DNA of 33,940 bases from Mariprofundaceae bacterium (GCA_015488375.1 WFNX01000027.1:1-33940); one strand, 5' to 3'. Counted from the stretch's first letter, positions 17,528 through 27,154 are shown. Numbers and translations: made by a program. Notes: a model not told the origin generated them from the sequence alone.

Positions 17528-19126
17528 ATGGACGCAAAGAAACAACCATCTCTGCAGGTTGACTACCTGATTATCGGCCGGGGCGCAGCGGGCCTGCTGG
17601 CCGCGGCACGCCTGCAGGCATATGGCAAGGTAGCCATCGTCAGCAAGGGCGGCAGCAATGATTCCAACACCTGGGTTGCCCAGGGGGGTATTGCCGGCGT
17701 GCTGTCTGACGATGACTCTATCGAGGCGCATGTGCAGGATACCCTGGCCGCCGGCGCAGGCCTGTGTCGCGAAGCGGTAGTGCGCGAGGTTATCGGCCGG
17801 GGCAGCAAGATTATCCGCGAACTGATCGAAATCGGCGCCTCATTCGATACGCATCGTGGCGAACTGCATCTGACCCGTGAAGGCGGGCACAGCCGGCGTC
17901 GTATCGCCCATGCGCAGGATGCAACCGGCCGGGCCATTGCCGAGGCCCTGCAACTGCAACTGCAGGGCGACATTATTCACCTGGCCGATCATGCCGCCAT
18001 TGATCTGATTACCAATTATCATATTGGCGATTACTCCGGCTCCAACCGCTGCCTGGGCGCCTACCTGCTGAATAACGAAGGTCAGGTTCTTACCGTTGCC
18101 GCACGCTTCACGATTCTGGCCACCGGCGGTGCCGGCAAGGTCTATATGTACACCTCCAATCCGCACGGCGCCAGCGGTGATGGCATCGCCATGGCCTGGC
18201 GCGCCGGTTGTCCGATTGCGAACATGGAATTTATCCAGTTTCATCCCACCTGCCTGTTTCACCGCGACGGCTCCAATCTGTTGCTCAGCGAAGCGCTGCG
18301 CGGTGAAGGCGCATACATCACCGATGCCCGGGGGCGGCGCTTTACTTTTGACTATGATACGCGCGGCGAACTGGCCCCGCGCGACATCGTGGCCCGCGCG
18401 ATTGATCATGAAATGAAAAAGCAGGGCGTGGACTGCATGTATCTGGATGCCCGGCATCTGGGCGCGGACAAAATCCGGCGCCAGTTCCCCAATATTCAGC
18501 AACGCCTGCAACAGCTCAATCTCGATCTGCTCCATATGCCCATTCCGATCGTCCCTGCCGCCCATTACACCTGTGGCGGCATCAATACCGATGTTGCCGG
18601 CCGCACCGCCATCGAACACCTCTATGCCATCGGTGAAACCGCATGTTCAGGATTGCACGGCGCCAACCGGCTGGCCAGCAATTCACTGCTGGAATGTCTG
18701 GTCATGGCCGACTGCTGCGCGCGGCGCATTCTGGCGCAAACACCACCGGCATTGCGCCCGCTGCCGACCTGGGATGACAGCGGAGTGGAACCCGAAACCG
18801 AACGCATTCCGATTAAACAAAACTGGGACGAAATTCGCGCCATCATGTCACACTATGTCGGCATTGTGCGCTCCAACGAACGACTGCGCCGGGCCAGGCG
18901 CCGGCTGTTCGTTATCCAGCAGGAAATTGCTGATTATTTCTGGAAATACCCGGTATCCAGGGATCTGATCGAACTGCGCAACCTGGCCCATGTGGCCGAA
19001 CTGATTATCCGCTCCGCCCAGCAACGGCACGAATCCCGCGGCCTGCATTTTTCAACCGACTACCCCGAGCGCCTGCCCCGGGCGGAAGACACCATCCTCT
19101 ATCCCTCGCAAAGCGATGGACCATAA
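17528..19126 (+). CDS. nadB: L-aspartate oxidase NadB
   Basis: NadB oxidises L-aspartate to iminoaspartate with FAD, the first step of de novo NAD synthesis; NadA, not seen here, takes the next step. The 532-residue protein has the FAD-binding start VDYLIIGRGAAGLLAA (about 11-26), NTWVAQGGIAG, the REGGHSRRRIAHAQDATG segment, the conserved FIQFHPTCLF and SEALRGEGAYI regions, and the C-terminal flavoprotein domain with RNLAHVAELIIRSA. Length and motif order fit NadB rather than fumarate or succinate reductase, which would have different C-termini and partner genes. The ribosome binding site is weak. acyP overlaps its last 11 bases. Confidence 0.96.
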   Translation: MDAKKQPSLQVDYLIIGRGAAGLLAAARLQAYGKVAIVSKGGSNDSNTWVAQGGIAGVLSDDDSIEAHVQDTLAAGAGLCREAVVREVIGRGSKIIRELIEIGASFDTHRGELHLTREGGHSRRRIAHAQDATGRAIAEALQLQLQGDIIHLADHAAIDLITNYHIGDYSGSNRCLGAYLLNNEGQVLTVAARFTILATGGAGKVYMYTSNPHGASGDGIAMAWRAGCPIANMEFIQFHPTCLFHRDGSNLLLSEALRGEGAYITDARGRRFTFDYDTRGELAPRDIVARAIDHEMKKQGVDCMYLDARHLGADKIRRQFPNIQQRLQQLNLDLLHMPIPIVPAAHYTCGGINTDVAGRTAIEHLYAIGETACSGLHGANRLASNSLLECLVMADCCARRILAQTPPALRPLPTWDDSGVEPETERIPIKQNWDEIRAIMSHYVGIVRSNERLRRARRRLFVIQQEIADYFWKYPVSRDLIELRNLAHVAELIIRSAQQRHESRGLHFSTDYPERLPRAEDTILYPSQSDGP

Positions 19127-19397
19127 ACGGAACCTGATCATTGATATCTCCGGCCGCGTGCAGGGCGTCGGCTTCCGCTATCATACCTGCCGCAAGGCCA
19201 ATGCCCTGGGACTGTGCGGCAAGGTCTGCAATCTGCCTGATGGCCGCGTACGCGTCTGGCTCGGCGGCGATGCCACAGCCGTTGAACAAATGATTGCCTG
19301 GCTGCGCCACGGGCCCGATCATGCCCGCGTGGAGCATATTGCCATCCGCCCGCATGCGCAGCCCGTGGAACAACGACCCTTTATCATCAGCACATAA
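19116..19397 (+). CDS. acyP: Acylphosphatase
   Basis: A small cytoplasmic enzyme that hydrolyses acyl phosphates. The 93-residue protein has the signature GRVQGVGFRYHT with catalytic Arg21, and the water-positioning Asn39 in VCNLPDGRV, both at the usual spacing. It overlaps the end of nadB by 11 bases in another frame and is probably co-transcribed with it. No terminator with a T tract on this strand follows. Confidence 0.95.
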   Translation: MDHKRNLIIDISGRVQGVGFRYHTCRKANALGLCGKVCNLPDGRVRVWLGGDATAVEQMIAWLRHGPDHARVEHIAIRPHAQPVEQRPFIIST

Positions 19398-19406
19398 GCA
19401 TCAGCA

Positions 19407-19439
19407 ATAAAAAAGGGGCCGCCCGAAAGGCAGCCCCCG
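19407..19439 (-). terminator. Rho-independent terminator of the ribosomal protein operon
   Basis: Reading the minus strand, a GC-rich hairpin (GGGGCTGCC/GGCGGCCCC with one mismatch, loop TTTCG) is followed by TTTTTTATT. It lies 20 bases after the rplQ stop and ends the long minus-strand run that includes tuf through rplQ. Confidence 0.88.
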
Positions 19440-19459
19440 TGATCCCGTTTCCGAGAAAC

Positions 19460-19849
19460 TCAGCTTTCCGCTTCGTCCGTTTCCCCACCGGCCGGCGTTT
19501 CAACCAGCTCGATCACTGCCATCGGCGCCGCATCACCGGCCCGGAAGCCTGTCTTGATAATGCGCGTATAGCCACCCGGACGATCGGCAAAGGCCGGTGC
19601 CACATCGGCAAACAGATGATCAACGATCGGGCGATAACGCAGTTTGGCCAGCGCCTGACGACGGGCATGCAAATCACCGCGTTTGCCAAGCGTAATGAGT
19701 TTTTCAACATAAGGACGAACGGCACGTGCCTTGGCAGCCGTCGTTTCAATACGTCCATGTTCCAGCAATGCCGTGGCCAGGTTGGCCAGTACAGCACGAC
19801 GATGTCCGGTGGGCAGCCCCAGCGATCCGCGATGCTTACGGTGTCTCAT
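19460..19849 (-). CDS. rplQ: 50S ribosomal protein L17
   Basis: L17 is a large-subunit protein near the exit tunnel. The 129-residue protein begins [11 protein letters not shown] and continues [26 protein letters not shown], a standard L17, with a short acidic tail. Its own ATG at 19849 has a good AGGAG site six bases upstream. In this sequence the upstream rpoA frame runs into it without a stop, so L17 could be made both separately and as the tail of an alpha fusion. Confidence 0.96.
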   Translation of the reverse strand: MRHRKHRGSLGLPTGHRRAVLANLATALLEHGRIETTAAKARAVRPYVEKLITLGKRGDLHARRQALAKLRYRPIVDHLFADVAPAFADRPGGYTRIIKTGFRAGDAAPMAVIELVETPAGGETDEAES

Positions 19850-19872
19850 GTTATCTCCTCTTAATCCTCGGC

Positions 19873-20836
19873 TCAGCCTTCCGCTTCTTCCTGCGGCGGC
19901 CAGTTCTCCAGTTCCATGCTGAAGATTCATCTTCTCAAGCACTTCCTTGATTTCAGTCAGCGATTTGCGGCCGAAATTCGGCGTACGCAGCATTTCCTGT
20001 TCGGTGCGCTGAACCAGATCGCCGACGCGGAAAATATCATCACTCTTCAGGCAGTTCATCGAACGTACCGACAGATCCAGGTGATCGATCGGCTGTGCCA
20101 GCAGTTCTTCCAGCTCGTGATTATCTTCCTCAACCACTTCGCCTTCATCCACGGCCGTGAAATCGGCAAAGACCACCAGCTGTTCCTTGATAATGCGCGC
20201 CGCCTCGCCAATGGCTTCTTCCGGCGTCAGTGAGCCGTCTGTCTCAATTTCCATGATCAGCTTGTCATAGTTCGTCTTCTGGCCGACTCGCGCCTGCTCA
20301 ACACGCGTGGCAACACGGTGTACCGGCGAGAAGGATGCATCCAGCAACAAGGTCCCCACCGGACGCTCATCCTGTTCACGCTCGGTTGCGGGCACATAGC
20401 CGCGGCCCTTTTTAAGGGTCGCCTCGAACTTCAGCGCGCCGTCTTCGTTCAGATGCGCCAGCACCATATCCGGGTTCAAAACCTGCACGCCGGCCGGACA
20501 CTGGATATCACCGGCCGTCACAATGGCAGGGCCCTTAACGTCCAGCTGAACCTGTGCTTCATCATTGTTTTCCATGCGGAACGACACTTCCTTGAGCACC
20601 AGCATGATATCCAGCACATCCTCGCGGACGCCCTTGATGGTATCGAACTCGTGCATCACGCCGTCGAACTTGACGGAAGTGATGGCCGCGCCGGTCAGCG
20701 ATGACAGCAGCATCCGCCGCAGGCTGTTACCGATGGTCGTGCCATGGCCGCGTTCCAGCGGCTCGAAAGTGATCTTTGCAGAACGACCCGGGATTTTTTC
20801 CTCAATGGTAATGCTACGTGGCTTGATAAGATTCAT
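19873..20836 (-). CDS. rpoA: DNA-directed RNA polymerase subunit alpha, frame disrupted near its C-terminus
   Basis: Alpha dimerises to start core polymerase assembly, and its C-terminal domain binds UP elements and activators. The N-terminal domain is complete ([33 protein letters not shown]). The C-terminal domain has [11 protein letters not shown], where Arg258 matches E. coli Arg265 that contacts DNA, and [17 protein letters not shown]. The frame then shifts after Gln306, just before the conserved LGMxLENWPP tail, which is found out of frame. The end given here is the TGA of that out-of-frame tail; read straight through, the ORF continues into rplQ. The residues affected correspond to part of the E. 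coli 287 determinant (Gly315, Arg317). Confidence 0.9.
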
Positions 20837-20852
20837 CGCTGCCCTCTGTCAG

Positions 20853-21482
20853 TTATTTGGAGTACAATTCAACGATCAGCTGTTCGCGAATATTCGGATC
20901 CAGCTGGTCGCGTGCAGGCAGTTCGCGGAATACGCCCTGCTTGCTGGTCAGATCAACATCAATCCATTCAGCCGTACCGCGATCTGCAGCCGCTTCGGCA
21001 GCAGCCTTGACGCGCAGGTGCTCCCTGGCTTCCTCAACCAGTTCAATGCGCGCACCAACCGGCACACGGCAGGACGGAATATTCACAACCCGACCATCCA
21101 TTTTAACCAGCTTATGGCGTACGATCTGACGCGCCTCGGTTCGGGAACTGGCCAGACCCATGCGATAAACCACATTATCCAGACGCGATTCCAGCAGATG
21201 CAACAGATTCAGACCGGTAACACCGGGCATACGGTCGGCATCCGAGAAATAGCGGACAAACTGCTTTTCCTGCAGGCCGTAAATACGCTTGACCTTCTGC
21301 TTCTCACGCAGCTGCAGGCCGTAGTCAGAGGTCTTGGAACGACGGTTCTGACCATGCATACCCGGCGCAAACGGACGACGTTCCATCGCACATTTGGCGG
21401 AGTAGCACTTGCTGCCCTTCAGATAAAGTTTTTCGCCTTCACGTCGACACAGACGACATTTGGCTTCGAGATAACGTGCCAT
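20853..21482 (-). CDS. rpsD: 30S ribosomal protein S4
   Basis: S4 starts assembly of the 30S body by binding 16S rRNA and in many bacteria represses its own operon. The ATG at 21482, after TAGGAG, gives MARYLEAKCRLCRREG and 209 residues; the track start adds 14 residues that overlap rpsK and is rejected. The S4 RNA-binding domain is seen in RLDNVVYRMGLASSRTEARQIV. Cys9, 12, 26 and 31 form the zinc site of the C+ type of S4, which E. coli S4 lacks. Confidence 0.97.
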   Translation of the reverse strand: MARYLEAKCRLCRREGEKLYLKGSKCYSAKCAMERRPFAPGMHGQNRRSKTSDYGLQLREKQKVKRIYGLQEKQFVRYFSDADRMPGVTGLNLLHLLESRLDNVVYRMGLASSRTEARQIVRHKLVKMDGRVVNIPSCRVPVGARIELVEEAREHLRVKAAAEAAADRGTAEWIDVDLTSKQGVFRELPARDQLDPNIREQLIVELYSK

Positions 21483-21493
21483 GTATGATTCTC

Positions 21494-21880
21494 CTAAACG
21501 CGGCGCCGTTTCGGCGGACGGCATCCATTGTGCGGAATCGGGGTAACGTCGCGAATCGACGTGACGTTAATGCCCGCTGCGGCAATGGCGCGCAGGGCTG
21601 ATTCGCGACCGGAACCCGGACCCTTAACCAGCACGGCTGCATTTTTCACGCCATGCTCAAGAGCCTTCTGCGCGGCCTTTTCTGCAGCCATCTGTGCAGC
21701 AAACGGCGTGCTTTTACGCGAACCGCGGAAATCCGCGCCGCTGGTCGCCCAGCAAATCGCATTGCCGGCTTCATCCGTAAAGGTAATGATCGTATTGTTA
21801 AACGTAGCCTGAATATGTGCCACCGCATTGGCAACATTCTTGCGGGCACGTTTCTTAGCCGAAGCTTTTGGTGCAGCCAT
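21494..21880 (-). CDS. rpsK: 30S ribosomal protein S11
   Basis: S11 is part of the 30S platform near the mRNA exit. The 128-residue protein shows the standard core [44 protein letters not shown] and the end [14 protein letters not shown]. It is 11 bases upstream of the chosen rpsD start and 15 bases downstream of rpsM. Confidence 0.98.
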   Translation of the reverse strand: MAAPKASAKKRARKNVANAVAHIQATFNNTIITFTDEAGNAICWATSGADFRGSRKSTPFAAQMAAEKAAQKALEHGVKNAAVLVKGPGSGRESALRAIAAAGINVTSIRDVTPIPHNGCRPPKRRRV

Positions 21881-21895
21881 ATCAACTAACCCCTA

Positions 21896-22264
21896 TTATT
21901 TCTTCTTGCCGGCAACAGTGCGGCGAGGGCCCTTGCGTGTACGGGCATTGGTTTTACTGCGCTGACCACGCACCGGCAATCCGCGACGGTGACGCAGTCC
22001 GCGATAGCAGCCCAAGTCGGTCAGGCGCTTGATATTCATCGTTACTTCACGACGCAAATCACCCTCAACGGTCATATCTTCGTTGATAATCGCACGAATG
22101 CTGTCCACTTCCGCATCGCTCAGATCCTTGACGCGCGTATCCGGGTTAACCTTGGCCGCTGCCAGAATCTTTCGCGAACTGGTCAGGCCAATGCCATAGA
22201 TATACGTCAATGCAATCTCTACACGCTTCTGCGTCGGAATATTTACTCCGGCTATACGAGCCAC
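21896..22264 (-). CDS. rpsM: 30S ribosomal protein S13
   Basis: S13 sits in the 30S head and contacts tRNA and the 50S subunit. The 122-residue protein starts [22 protein letters not shown] with a GTG codon six bases after AAGGAGG. It has the [25 protein letters not shown] segment and a basic tail typical of S13. A 67-base gap to rpmJ holds no further gene. Confidence 0.98.
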   Translation of the reverse strand: MARIAGVNIPTQKRVEIALTYIYGIGLTSSRKILAAAKVNPDTRVKDLSDAEVDSIRAIINEDMTVEGDLRREVTMNIKRLTDLGCYRGLRHRRGLPVRGQRSKTNARTRKGPRRTVAGKKK

Positions 22265-22332
22265 TTCAAGCCTCCTTGAGCCTCATGAAAAAGGGCGCGA
22301 AGATTAGCCATACAGGCCTCTTCACGCAACCA

Positions 22333-22446
22333 TTATCCTTGGCGCTGTTTGTGACGGGGGTTTTCGCAAATAATACGAACCACGCCCTTGCGTCGAATCA
22401 CGCGACACTTGTTACACATTTTCTTTACTGATGCACGGACTTTCAC
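22333..22446 (-). CDS. rpmJ: 50S ribosomal protein L36 (below ORF-track size)
   Basis: This 37-codon gene is absent from the track. It starts with GTG after TAAGGAG and encodes [19 protein letters not shown] followed by [18 protein letters not shown]. Cys11, Cys14, Cys27 and His32 form the zinc ribbon of the ordinary 37-residue L36. Its place between infA and rpsM is the expected one. Confidence 0.96.
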   Translation of the reverse strand: MKVRASVKKMCNKCRVIRRKGVVRIICENPRHKQRQG

Positions 22447-22476
22447 GTCTGCACTCCTTAAGCAATCTTGCGTCGT

Positions 22477-22695
22477 CTACTTTTCGCGGTAGCTGATGCG
22501 ACCGCGGGACAGGTCATAGGGTGAAATTTCCACCGTTACCTTATCCCCGGGCAAAATACGAATATAATATTTACGCATCTTGCCTGAAATGGTGCACAAT
22601 AATTCGTGCCCGTTTTCGAGTTTCACCTTAAACATGGCATTGGGAAGTTTCTCCACAACCTCGCCGGTCATTTCAATAATATCTTCCTTGGCCAT
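22477..22695 (-). CDS. infA: Translation initiation factor IF-1
   Basis: IF-1 binds the ribosomal A site during initiation. The 72-residue protein is a single S1-type OB fold, [20 protein letters not shown] through [18 protein letters not shown] to [13 protein letters not shown], the standard length and sequence. Its start is one base after the adk stop codon, so the two are closely coupled. Confidence 0.98.
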   Translation of the reverse strand: MAKEDIIEMTGEVVEKLPNAMFKVKLENGHELLCTISGKMRKYYIRILPGDKVTVEISPYDLSRGRISYREK

Positions 22696-22696
22696 A

Positions 22697-23338
22697 TCAG
22701 TCGTTTACCACCCGCTTCAACTTTTCCAAAACCTCATCCATTGCCCCCGATGCATCAATCCTGGCAAAACCTTCCTGTTGTTCGTAAAACGATAACAACG
22801 GCCGGGTCTGCTCATGATAGACATGCAAACGATCGGCAATGACATCCTCGCGATCATCCTCGCGCTGATAGAGTTCGCCACCGCAACGGTCGCACACCCC
22901 TTCTTTTTGGGGTGGCGAATAATGCCGATGAAATCCAAAACCGCAAGCCCTGCAGATAATTCTTCCGCTCAGGCGCTTCAGCAGTTCCTCTTCCGGCGCA
23001 TCCATGAAGACAATATGGTCAAGATGCAGGCCATGACGTTGCAACATCAGTTGCAATGCCTCGGCCTGAGCCACATTGCGCGGAAAGCCGTCGAGCAGAA
23101 AACCGCTTTCGCGATCCTGCAGAATGCGCTCCTCAATCATGCTGACGACAACATCATCCGGCACCAGCTTGCCGGCATCCATATAGCCCTTGGCCTTGTT
23201 GCCGGATTCCGTGCCTTCACGCACGGCCGTGCGCAAAATATCGCCCATGGCCAGATGCGCGATATTCAGCTCCTCGGCCAGACGCACACCCTGCGTGCCC
23301 TTGCCGACACCCGGCGGGCCAAACAGCAACAGATTCAT
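22697..23338 (-). CDS. adk: Adenylate kinase
   Basis: Adenylate kinase interconverts ATP plus AMP and two ADP. The 213-residue long-form enzyme has P-loop GPPGVGKGT (7-15), LLDGFPRN (81-88) for AMP binding and a lid domain with Cys129, 132, 149 and 152, the zinc-bearing lid common in Gram-positives but absent from E. coli Adk. The ATG shares one base with the secY stop (TGATG). Sitting between secY and infA is common in Gram-positives and some proteobacteria, not in enterics. Confidence 0.97.
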   Translation of the reverse strand: MNLLLFGPPGVGKGTQGVRLAEELNIAHLAMGDILRTAVREGTESGNKAKGYMDAGKLVPDDVVVSMIEERILQDRESGFLLDGFPRNVAQAEALQLMLQRHGLHLDHIVFMDAPEEELLKRLSGRIICRACGFGFHRHYSPPQKEGVCDRCGGELYQREDDREDVIADRLHVYHEQTRPLLSFYEQQEGFARIDASGAMDEVLEKLKRVVND

Positions 23339-24669
23339 CAGCGTGTTTTCAGTCGTGCCTGTTTCATCAGGCCTTCATACTGATGACTCAGCAGATGCGC
23401 CTGAATCTGACCCATCGTGTCCATGGTCACGACCACAACGATCAGCAGGCTGGTACCGCCGAAATAGAACGGCACTGACAGCTCGGAAATCAGCCATTGC
23501 GGCAGCAGGCACACCAGCGACACATACACGGCTCCGACCACGGTGATGCGCGTCAGCACGCCGTCAACATATTCCGCCGTTTTCTGGCCCGGACGAATGC
23601 CCGGAATAAAGCCGCCATGCTTCTTCAGATTATCGGCCGTGTCCTTCGGATTGAACACAATGGCCGTATAGAAAAAGCAGAAAAACACAATCAGCGCCGT
23701 AAACAGCAGCAGGTACAGCCAGCCACCCGGATTCAGCGCGGCGGAAATATCCGCCAGCCAGCCGAAACCTTCAGCACCCTTGGTGAACTGCGCAAACGTT
23801 GCCGGCAGCAGAATCAATGAAGAGGCGAAAATCGGCGGAATCACGCCTGCGGTATTGACCTTCAGCGGCAAAAACGAGGCCTTGCCACCATACAGGCGAT
23901 TACCCACCTGACGCTTGGCATACTGGATCGGAATGCGCCGCTGCGCACGTTCAAACCAGACCACGACAGCCGTCACAATCAATGCCAGCGCAAACAGGCC
24001 AAGCACGGTAAAGGCCGTATATTCACCCGTGCGTGCCAGCTCCAGCGTGCCGCCGACAGCCGATGGCAGGCCGGCCACAATACCACCGAAAATAATCAGC
24101 GAAATGCCGTTGCCGATGCCGCGCTCGGTAATCTGCTCACCAATCCACATCAGGAAAATCGTGCCTGAAACCAGCGTAATCACGGTCATGGCCTTGAACG
24201 CCAGGCCCGGCTCGATCACCACCGGCATGCCGTTAACGGAAAATGTCTCCAGGCCGACGGAAATGCCAATCGCCTGGAAGAAGGCCAGGAACACGGTGCC
24301 GTAACGGGTATATTCCGTAATCTTGCGCCGTCCGGCTTCACCTTCCTTTTTCAGCTGTTCCAGTTTCGGCGAAACCACCGTCATCAGCTGGATAATAATC
24401 GCCGCGGAAATATACGGCATAATTCCCAGCGCAAAAATCGTCAGACGCGACAGCGCGCCACCGGAAAACATGTCGAACATGCCGAGCAGACTGCCCTGTG
24501 CCTGGTTGAAGAACTGGGCCAGCACCTCGGCATCCATGCCGGGCACCGGAATATGGGCACCGATACGATATACGATCAGCATCCCCAGCGTGAACAGAAT
24601 CCTGGACTTCAGCTCAGGAATCTTACCCACATTTCCCAAGGCTCCCAGTTGCGCAGCCTGCGTTGACAT
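23338..24669 (-). CDS. secY: Protein translocase subunit SecY
   Basis: SecY is the channel of the general secretion system in the inner membrane, working with SecE, SecG and SecA. The 443-residue protein has about ten membrane helices and the standard landmarks: [25 protein letters not shown] at the start, the plug-region [33 protein letters not shown] in a cytoplasmic loop, and [19 protein letters not shown] near the end. It starts two bases after the rplO stop. Confidence 0.98.
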   Translation of the reverse strand: MSTQAAQLGALGNVGKIPELKSRILFTLGMLIVYRIGAHIPVPGMDAEVLAQFFNQAQGSLLGMFDMFSGGALSRLTIFALGIMPYISAAIIIQLMTVVSPKLEQLKKEGEAGRRKITEYTRYGTVFLAFFQAIGISVGLETFSVNGMPVVIEPGLAFKAMTVITLVSGTIFLMWIGEQITERGIGNGISLIIFGGIVAGLPSAVGGTLELARTGEYTAFTVLGLFALALIVTAVVVWFERAQRRIPIQYAKRQVGNRLYGGKASFLPLKVNTAGVIPPIFASSLILLPATFAQFTKGAEGFGWLADISAALNPGGWLYLLLFTALIVFFCFFYTAIVFNPKDTADNLKKHGGFIPGIRPGQKTAEYVDGVLTRITVVGAVYVSLVCLLPQWLISELSVPFYFGGTSLLIVVVVTMDTMGQIQAHLLSHQYEGLMKQARLKTR

Positions 24670-24671
24670 AA

Positions 24672-25118
24672 TCAGGCGTCTCCGGTCAGCGTCAATGAAC
24701 CGCCGGCAGCTTCCAGCTTGGCTTTGGCACTGGCCGATGCGGCAGCAACCGAAAGATTCACCTTCTTGTTCAGTTCACCATTGGCCAGCAGTTTGATCGG
24801 GTCCACGGCATTACGTACCAGGCCCGCCTCAAACAGTGCCGCTGCATCCACATTGGCGCCGTCATCAAACTTGTCGAGCTGACCGATATTGACCAGCTGA
24901 TAGCCCTTGGCCATGGAGGTAAAACCACGCTTTGGCAGACGACGAATCAACGGCATCTGGCCGCCTTCGAAACCACGCGCCACCTTGCCGCCGGAGCGGG
25001 ACTTCTGGCCCTTATGGCCGCGTCCTGCGGTCTTGCCATGGCCGGAGCCGATACCACAACCCAGACGTTTGCGACCCTTGCGCGAGCCGGCTGTTGCTTT
25101 CAGATCATTCAACTTCAT
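24672..25118 (-). CDS. rplO: 50S ribosomal protein L15
   Basis: L15 is a large-subunit assembly protein. The 148-residue protein begins [20 protein letters not shown] and has the glycine-rich [21 protein letters not shown] run typical of L15, then [18 protein letters not shown]. It starts two bases after the rpmD stop. The C-terminal half is rich in alanine. Confidence 0.97.
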   Translation of the reverse strand: MKLNDLKATAGSRKGRKRLGCGIGSGHGKTAGRGHKGQKSRSGGKVARGFEGGQMPLIRRLPKRGFTSMAKGYQLVNIGQLDKFDDGANVDAAALFEAGLVRNAVDPIKLLANGELNKKVNLSVAAASASAKAKLEAAGGSLTLTGDA

Positions 25119-25120
25119 GT

Positions 25121-25312
25121 TTATTCTCCAGACTCAATGCGTACGAGATGACGAACCTTGTTCACCATACCGCGAACTGCCGGGGTATCCTCCAGCTCAA
25201 CGAGCTGATTCAGACGGCGAAAGCCCAACCCTTTCAAGGTTGCCTTCTGGTCGCTGGAATAACCGATACCGCTCTTAATCTGGCGGATGGCAATGGTTTT
25301 CTTACTGGCCAT
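25121..25312 (-). CDS. rpmD: 50S ribosomal protein L30
   Basis: A 63-residue protein with the L30 pattern [30 protein letters not shown] and the end [15 protein letters not shown]. It lies between rpsE and rplO, as in other bacteria that retain L30. It is slightly longer than the E. coli protein of 59 residues, through the N-terminus. Confidence 0.97.
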   Translation of the reverse strand: MASKKTIAIRQIKSGIGYSSDQKATLKGLGFRRLNQLVELEDTPAVRGMVNKVRHLVRIESGE

Positions 25313-25336
25313 GATCTATCTCCCTGCCTGCGGATC

Positions 25337-25813
25337 TCAGTTTTTGTTACGACGAGCAGCAACCTGCTCCGGGCTTTCAAGCGACTGCAGACCATTGAAT
25401 GTCGCCCGCACGAGGTTCAGCGGATTACGCGAACCCAGGCTCTTGGTCAGCACATCACGCACGCCCACGGCATCGAGCACCGCACGCACGGCGGAGCCTG
25501 CAATCACACCGGTACCTTCACTGGCCGGCTTGAGCAGGACGCGCGTGGCATCCTGTTTACCTGTAATCTGATAATGAATCGTACCGTTTTTGCGCGGCAC
25601 ATAAATCAGTGACTTGCGCGCAATTTCCGTGGCCTTGCGAATGGCTTCGGGAACTTCCTTGGCCTTGGCATGGCCGAAACCGACATGACCATTGCCATCG
25701 CCGACGACCATCAATGCCGAAAAGCCCATCCGGCGGCCGCCGGCAACGGTTTTCGCAACACGGTTAATATGAATAAGCTTTTCAGTCAGCTCCAATTCTT
25801 CTGCATTGATCAT
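25337..25813 (-). CDS. rpsE: 30S ribosomal protein S5
   Basis: S5 lines the mRNA entry tunnel and influences decoding accuracy. The 158-residue protein has [28 protein letters not shown], the conserved N-terminal loop where spectinomycin and accuracy mutations fall, then [17 protein letters not shown]. Order and spacing in the spc operon are normal. Confidence 0.98.
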   Translation of the reverse strand: MINAEELELTEKLIHINRVAKTVAGGRRMGFSALMVVGDGNGHVGFGHAKAKEVPEAIRKATEIARKSLIYVPRKNGTIHYQITGKQDATRVLLKPASEGTGVIAGSAVRAVLDAVGVRDVLTKSLGSRNPLNLVRATFNGLQSLESPEQVAARRNKN

Positions 25814-25823
25814 TTATGCTCTC

Positions 25824-26177
25824 CTAGAACTTCAATCCGCCGGCGCGAGCGCCTTCTGCCAGTGCCTTGACACGTCCGTGGTACGGATAGCGACCACGAT
25901 CAAACGCCACCTCGGTCACGCCGGCAGCGATTGCGCGTTCCGCGATCAGCCGGCCCACTTCTTCGGCGCCTTCCCTGTTGCCACCCTTGTTCACTGCCGC
26001 TTCCAGGCTGGAAGCCGCTGCCAGGGTACGACCACTGGCATCGTCGATCAGCTGGGCATAGACATGACGCGCCGAACGAAACACGCTCAGGCGGATACGA
26101 CCGCTGGCCTTGATGCGGGCACGCACACGACGTGTTCTCCGAATCGCACTGTTGTTTTCATAACGCTTTGCAGACAT
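25824..26177 (-). CDS. rplR: 50S ribosomal protein L18
   Basis: L18 binds 5S rRNA in the central protuberance. The 117-residue protein has the basic start [23 protein letters not shown], followed by [17 protein letters not shown] and the end [22 protein letters not shown], all typical. It is 10 bases before rpsE. Confidence 0.98.
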   Translation of the reverse strand: MSAKRYENNSAIRRTRRVRARIKASGRIRLSVFRSARHVYAQLIDDASGRTLAAASSLEAAVNKGGNREGAEEVGRLIAERAIAAGVTEVAFDRGRYPYHGRVKALAEGARAGGLKF

Positions 26178-26213
26178 CGATTAATCTCCTGCTTTATCAG
26201 GCTCAAGCCGGGC

Positions 26214-26747
26214 TTAAGCCTTCTTACCTTCTTTCATTGCAACATATTCGCCGACATAACGTACGCCCTTGCCCTTATATGGCTCCGGCGGACGGAAGGC
26301 ACGGATCTCAGCCGCCACCTGGCCCACGCGCTGCTTGTCGATACCGCTCAGGGTAATCTTCGTTTGTTCAACCTTGGCTTCCACGCCTTCCGGCAACTCA
26401 TATTCCACCGGATGCGAAAATCCCAGCGACAGGTTCAGCTTTTTGCCCTGCGCCTGGGCTCGATAACCCACACCGCGCAACTCAAGCGTTTTTTCAAAAC
26501 CCTTGCTGACGCCGGTGACGTTGTTGGCAATCAGCGCCCGACACAGGCCGAAGAAGGACTTCAGCTTCTTGTTGCCCATATTCGCACAGCTCAGCTGCAG
26601 CTGGTTATCCTCCTGCACAACGGTAATACCGTCGTACAGCGGCGAGGAAAGCTCGCCCTTCGGGCCTTTGACCGTAACCTCGTTCTTGCTGATCCGTACT
26701 TCAACTCCGGCTGGAATGGAAATCGGTTGTAGACCAATTCGTGACAT
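26214..26747 (-). CDS. rplF: 50S ribosomal protein L6
   Basis: L6 lies near the factor-binding site. The 177-residue protein shows [27 protein letters not shown] and the C-terminal signature [17 protein letters not shown] 36-base gap, the largest between ribosomal genes in the spc section apart from rpmJ-rpsM, separates it from rplR, with no terminator in it. Confidence 0.98.
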   Translation of the reverse strand: MSRIGLQPISIPAGVEVRISKNEVTVKGPKGELSSPLYDGITVVQEDNQLQLSCANMGNKKLKSFFGLCRALIANNVTGVSKGFEKTLELRGVGYRAQAQGKKLNLSLGFSHPVEYELPEGVEAKVEQTKITLSGIDKQRVGQVAAEIRAFRPPEPYKGKGVRYVGEYVAMKEGKKA

Positions 26748-26758
26748 GATTTCTTACC

Positions 26759-27154
26759 TCAGAATACTGTGCAAAGCACTTCGCCGCCGATATTGGCGCG
26801 ACGAGCGTTTTTGTCAGTCATGATTCCCTGCGACGTGCTCACAATGGCCACGCCATAGCCGTTCTTCACGCGCGGCAGCTCATCGGCACCGGCATAGTAA
26901 CGACGGCCCGGACGCGAAACACGCTTGATTTCGCGAATCACCGGCGCGCCCTCATCGTCATAACGCAGGGTCAGACGCAGATAGCGATGCCCTTTGTGAT
27001 TGTACGATTTGACCGCCGCGATATAGCCCTCTTCCTTAAGCAGCTCGGCAATCGCTTCCAGCGTTTTGCTGGCCGGCATCTCAATCTTTTCTATGTTTGC
27101 CTGCTGCGCATTACGAATACGCGTCAGCATGTCGGCAATTCTGTCCATCATCAT
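26759..27154 (-). CDS. rpsH: 30S ribosomal protein S8
   Basis: S8 binds helix 21 of 16S rRNA and in E. coli represses the spc operon. The 131-residue protein starts at a run of three ATG codons (MMMDRIADMLTRIRNAQQ), so the exact first residue is uncertain. The end NGYGVAIVSTSQGIMTDKNARR is the usual S8 C-terminus. Confidence 0.97.
   Translation of the reverse strand: MMMDRIADMLTRIRNAQQANIEKIEMPASKTLEAIAELLKEEGYIAAVKSYNHKGHRYLRLTLRYDDEGAPVIREIKRVSRPGRRYYAGADELPRVKNGYGVAIVSTSQGIMTDKNARRANIGGEVLCTVF

Larger units (their letters stand above)
19460..20836 (-). other. Continuous rpoA-rplQ fused reading frame
   Basis: One open frame of 458 codons joins RNA polymerase alpha (residues 1-306) to L17 (330-458) through a 23-residue linker translated from the normal alpha tail, the intergenic spacer and the L17 ribosome binding site. 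The change of frame occurs at the CAGCATGG around 19915-19921. In the neighbouring frame the bases read [14 protein letters not shown] and then TGA at 19873-19875, the expected end of alpha. Compared with the usual LGMxLENWPP, five bases appear to be missing. This is either a real recent deletion or a sequence error; the sequence alone cannot decide. Confidence 0.85.

Noticed and set aside
19915-19921. Programmed ribosomal frameshifting as a way to restore the alpha tail
   Set aside because: Skipping one base at CAG-C-ATG would give MNLQ-MELENW, still lacking the conserved LG, and no slippery run, in-frame stop or stimulatory signal is evident, so deletion or error is the simpler reading.
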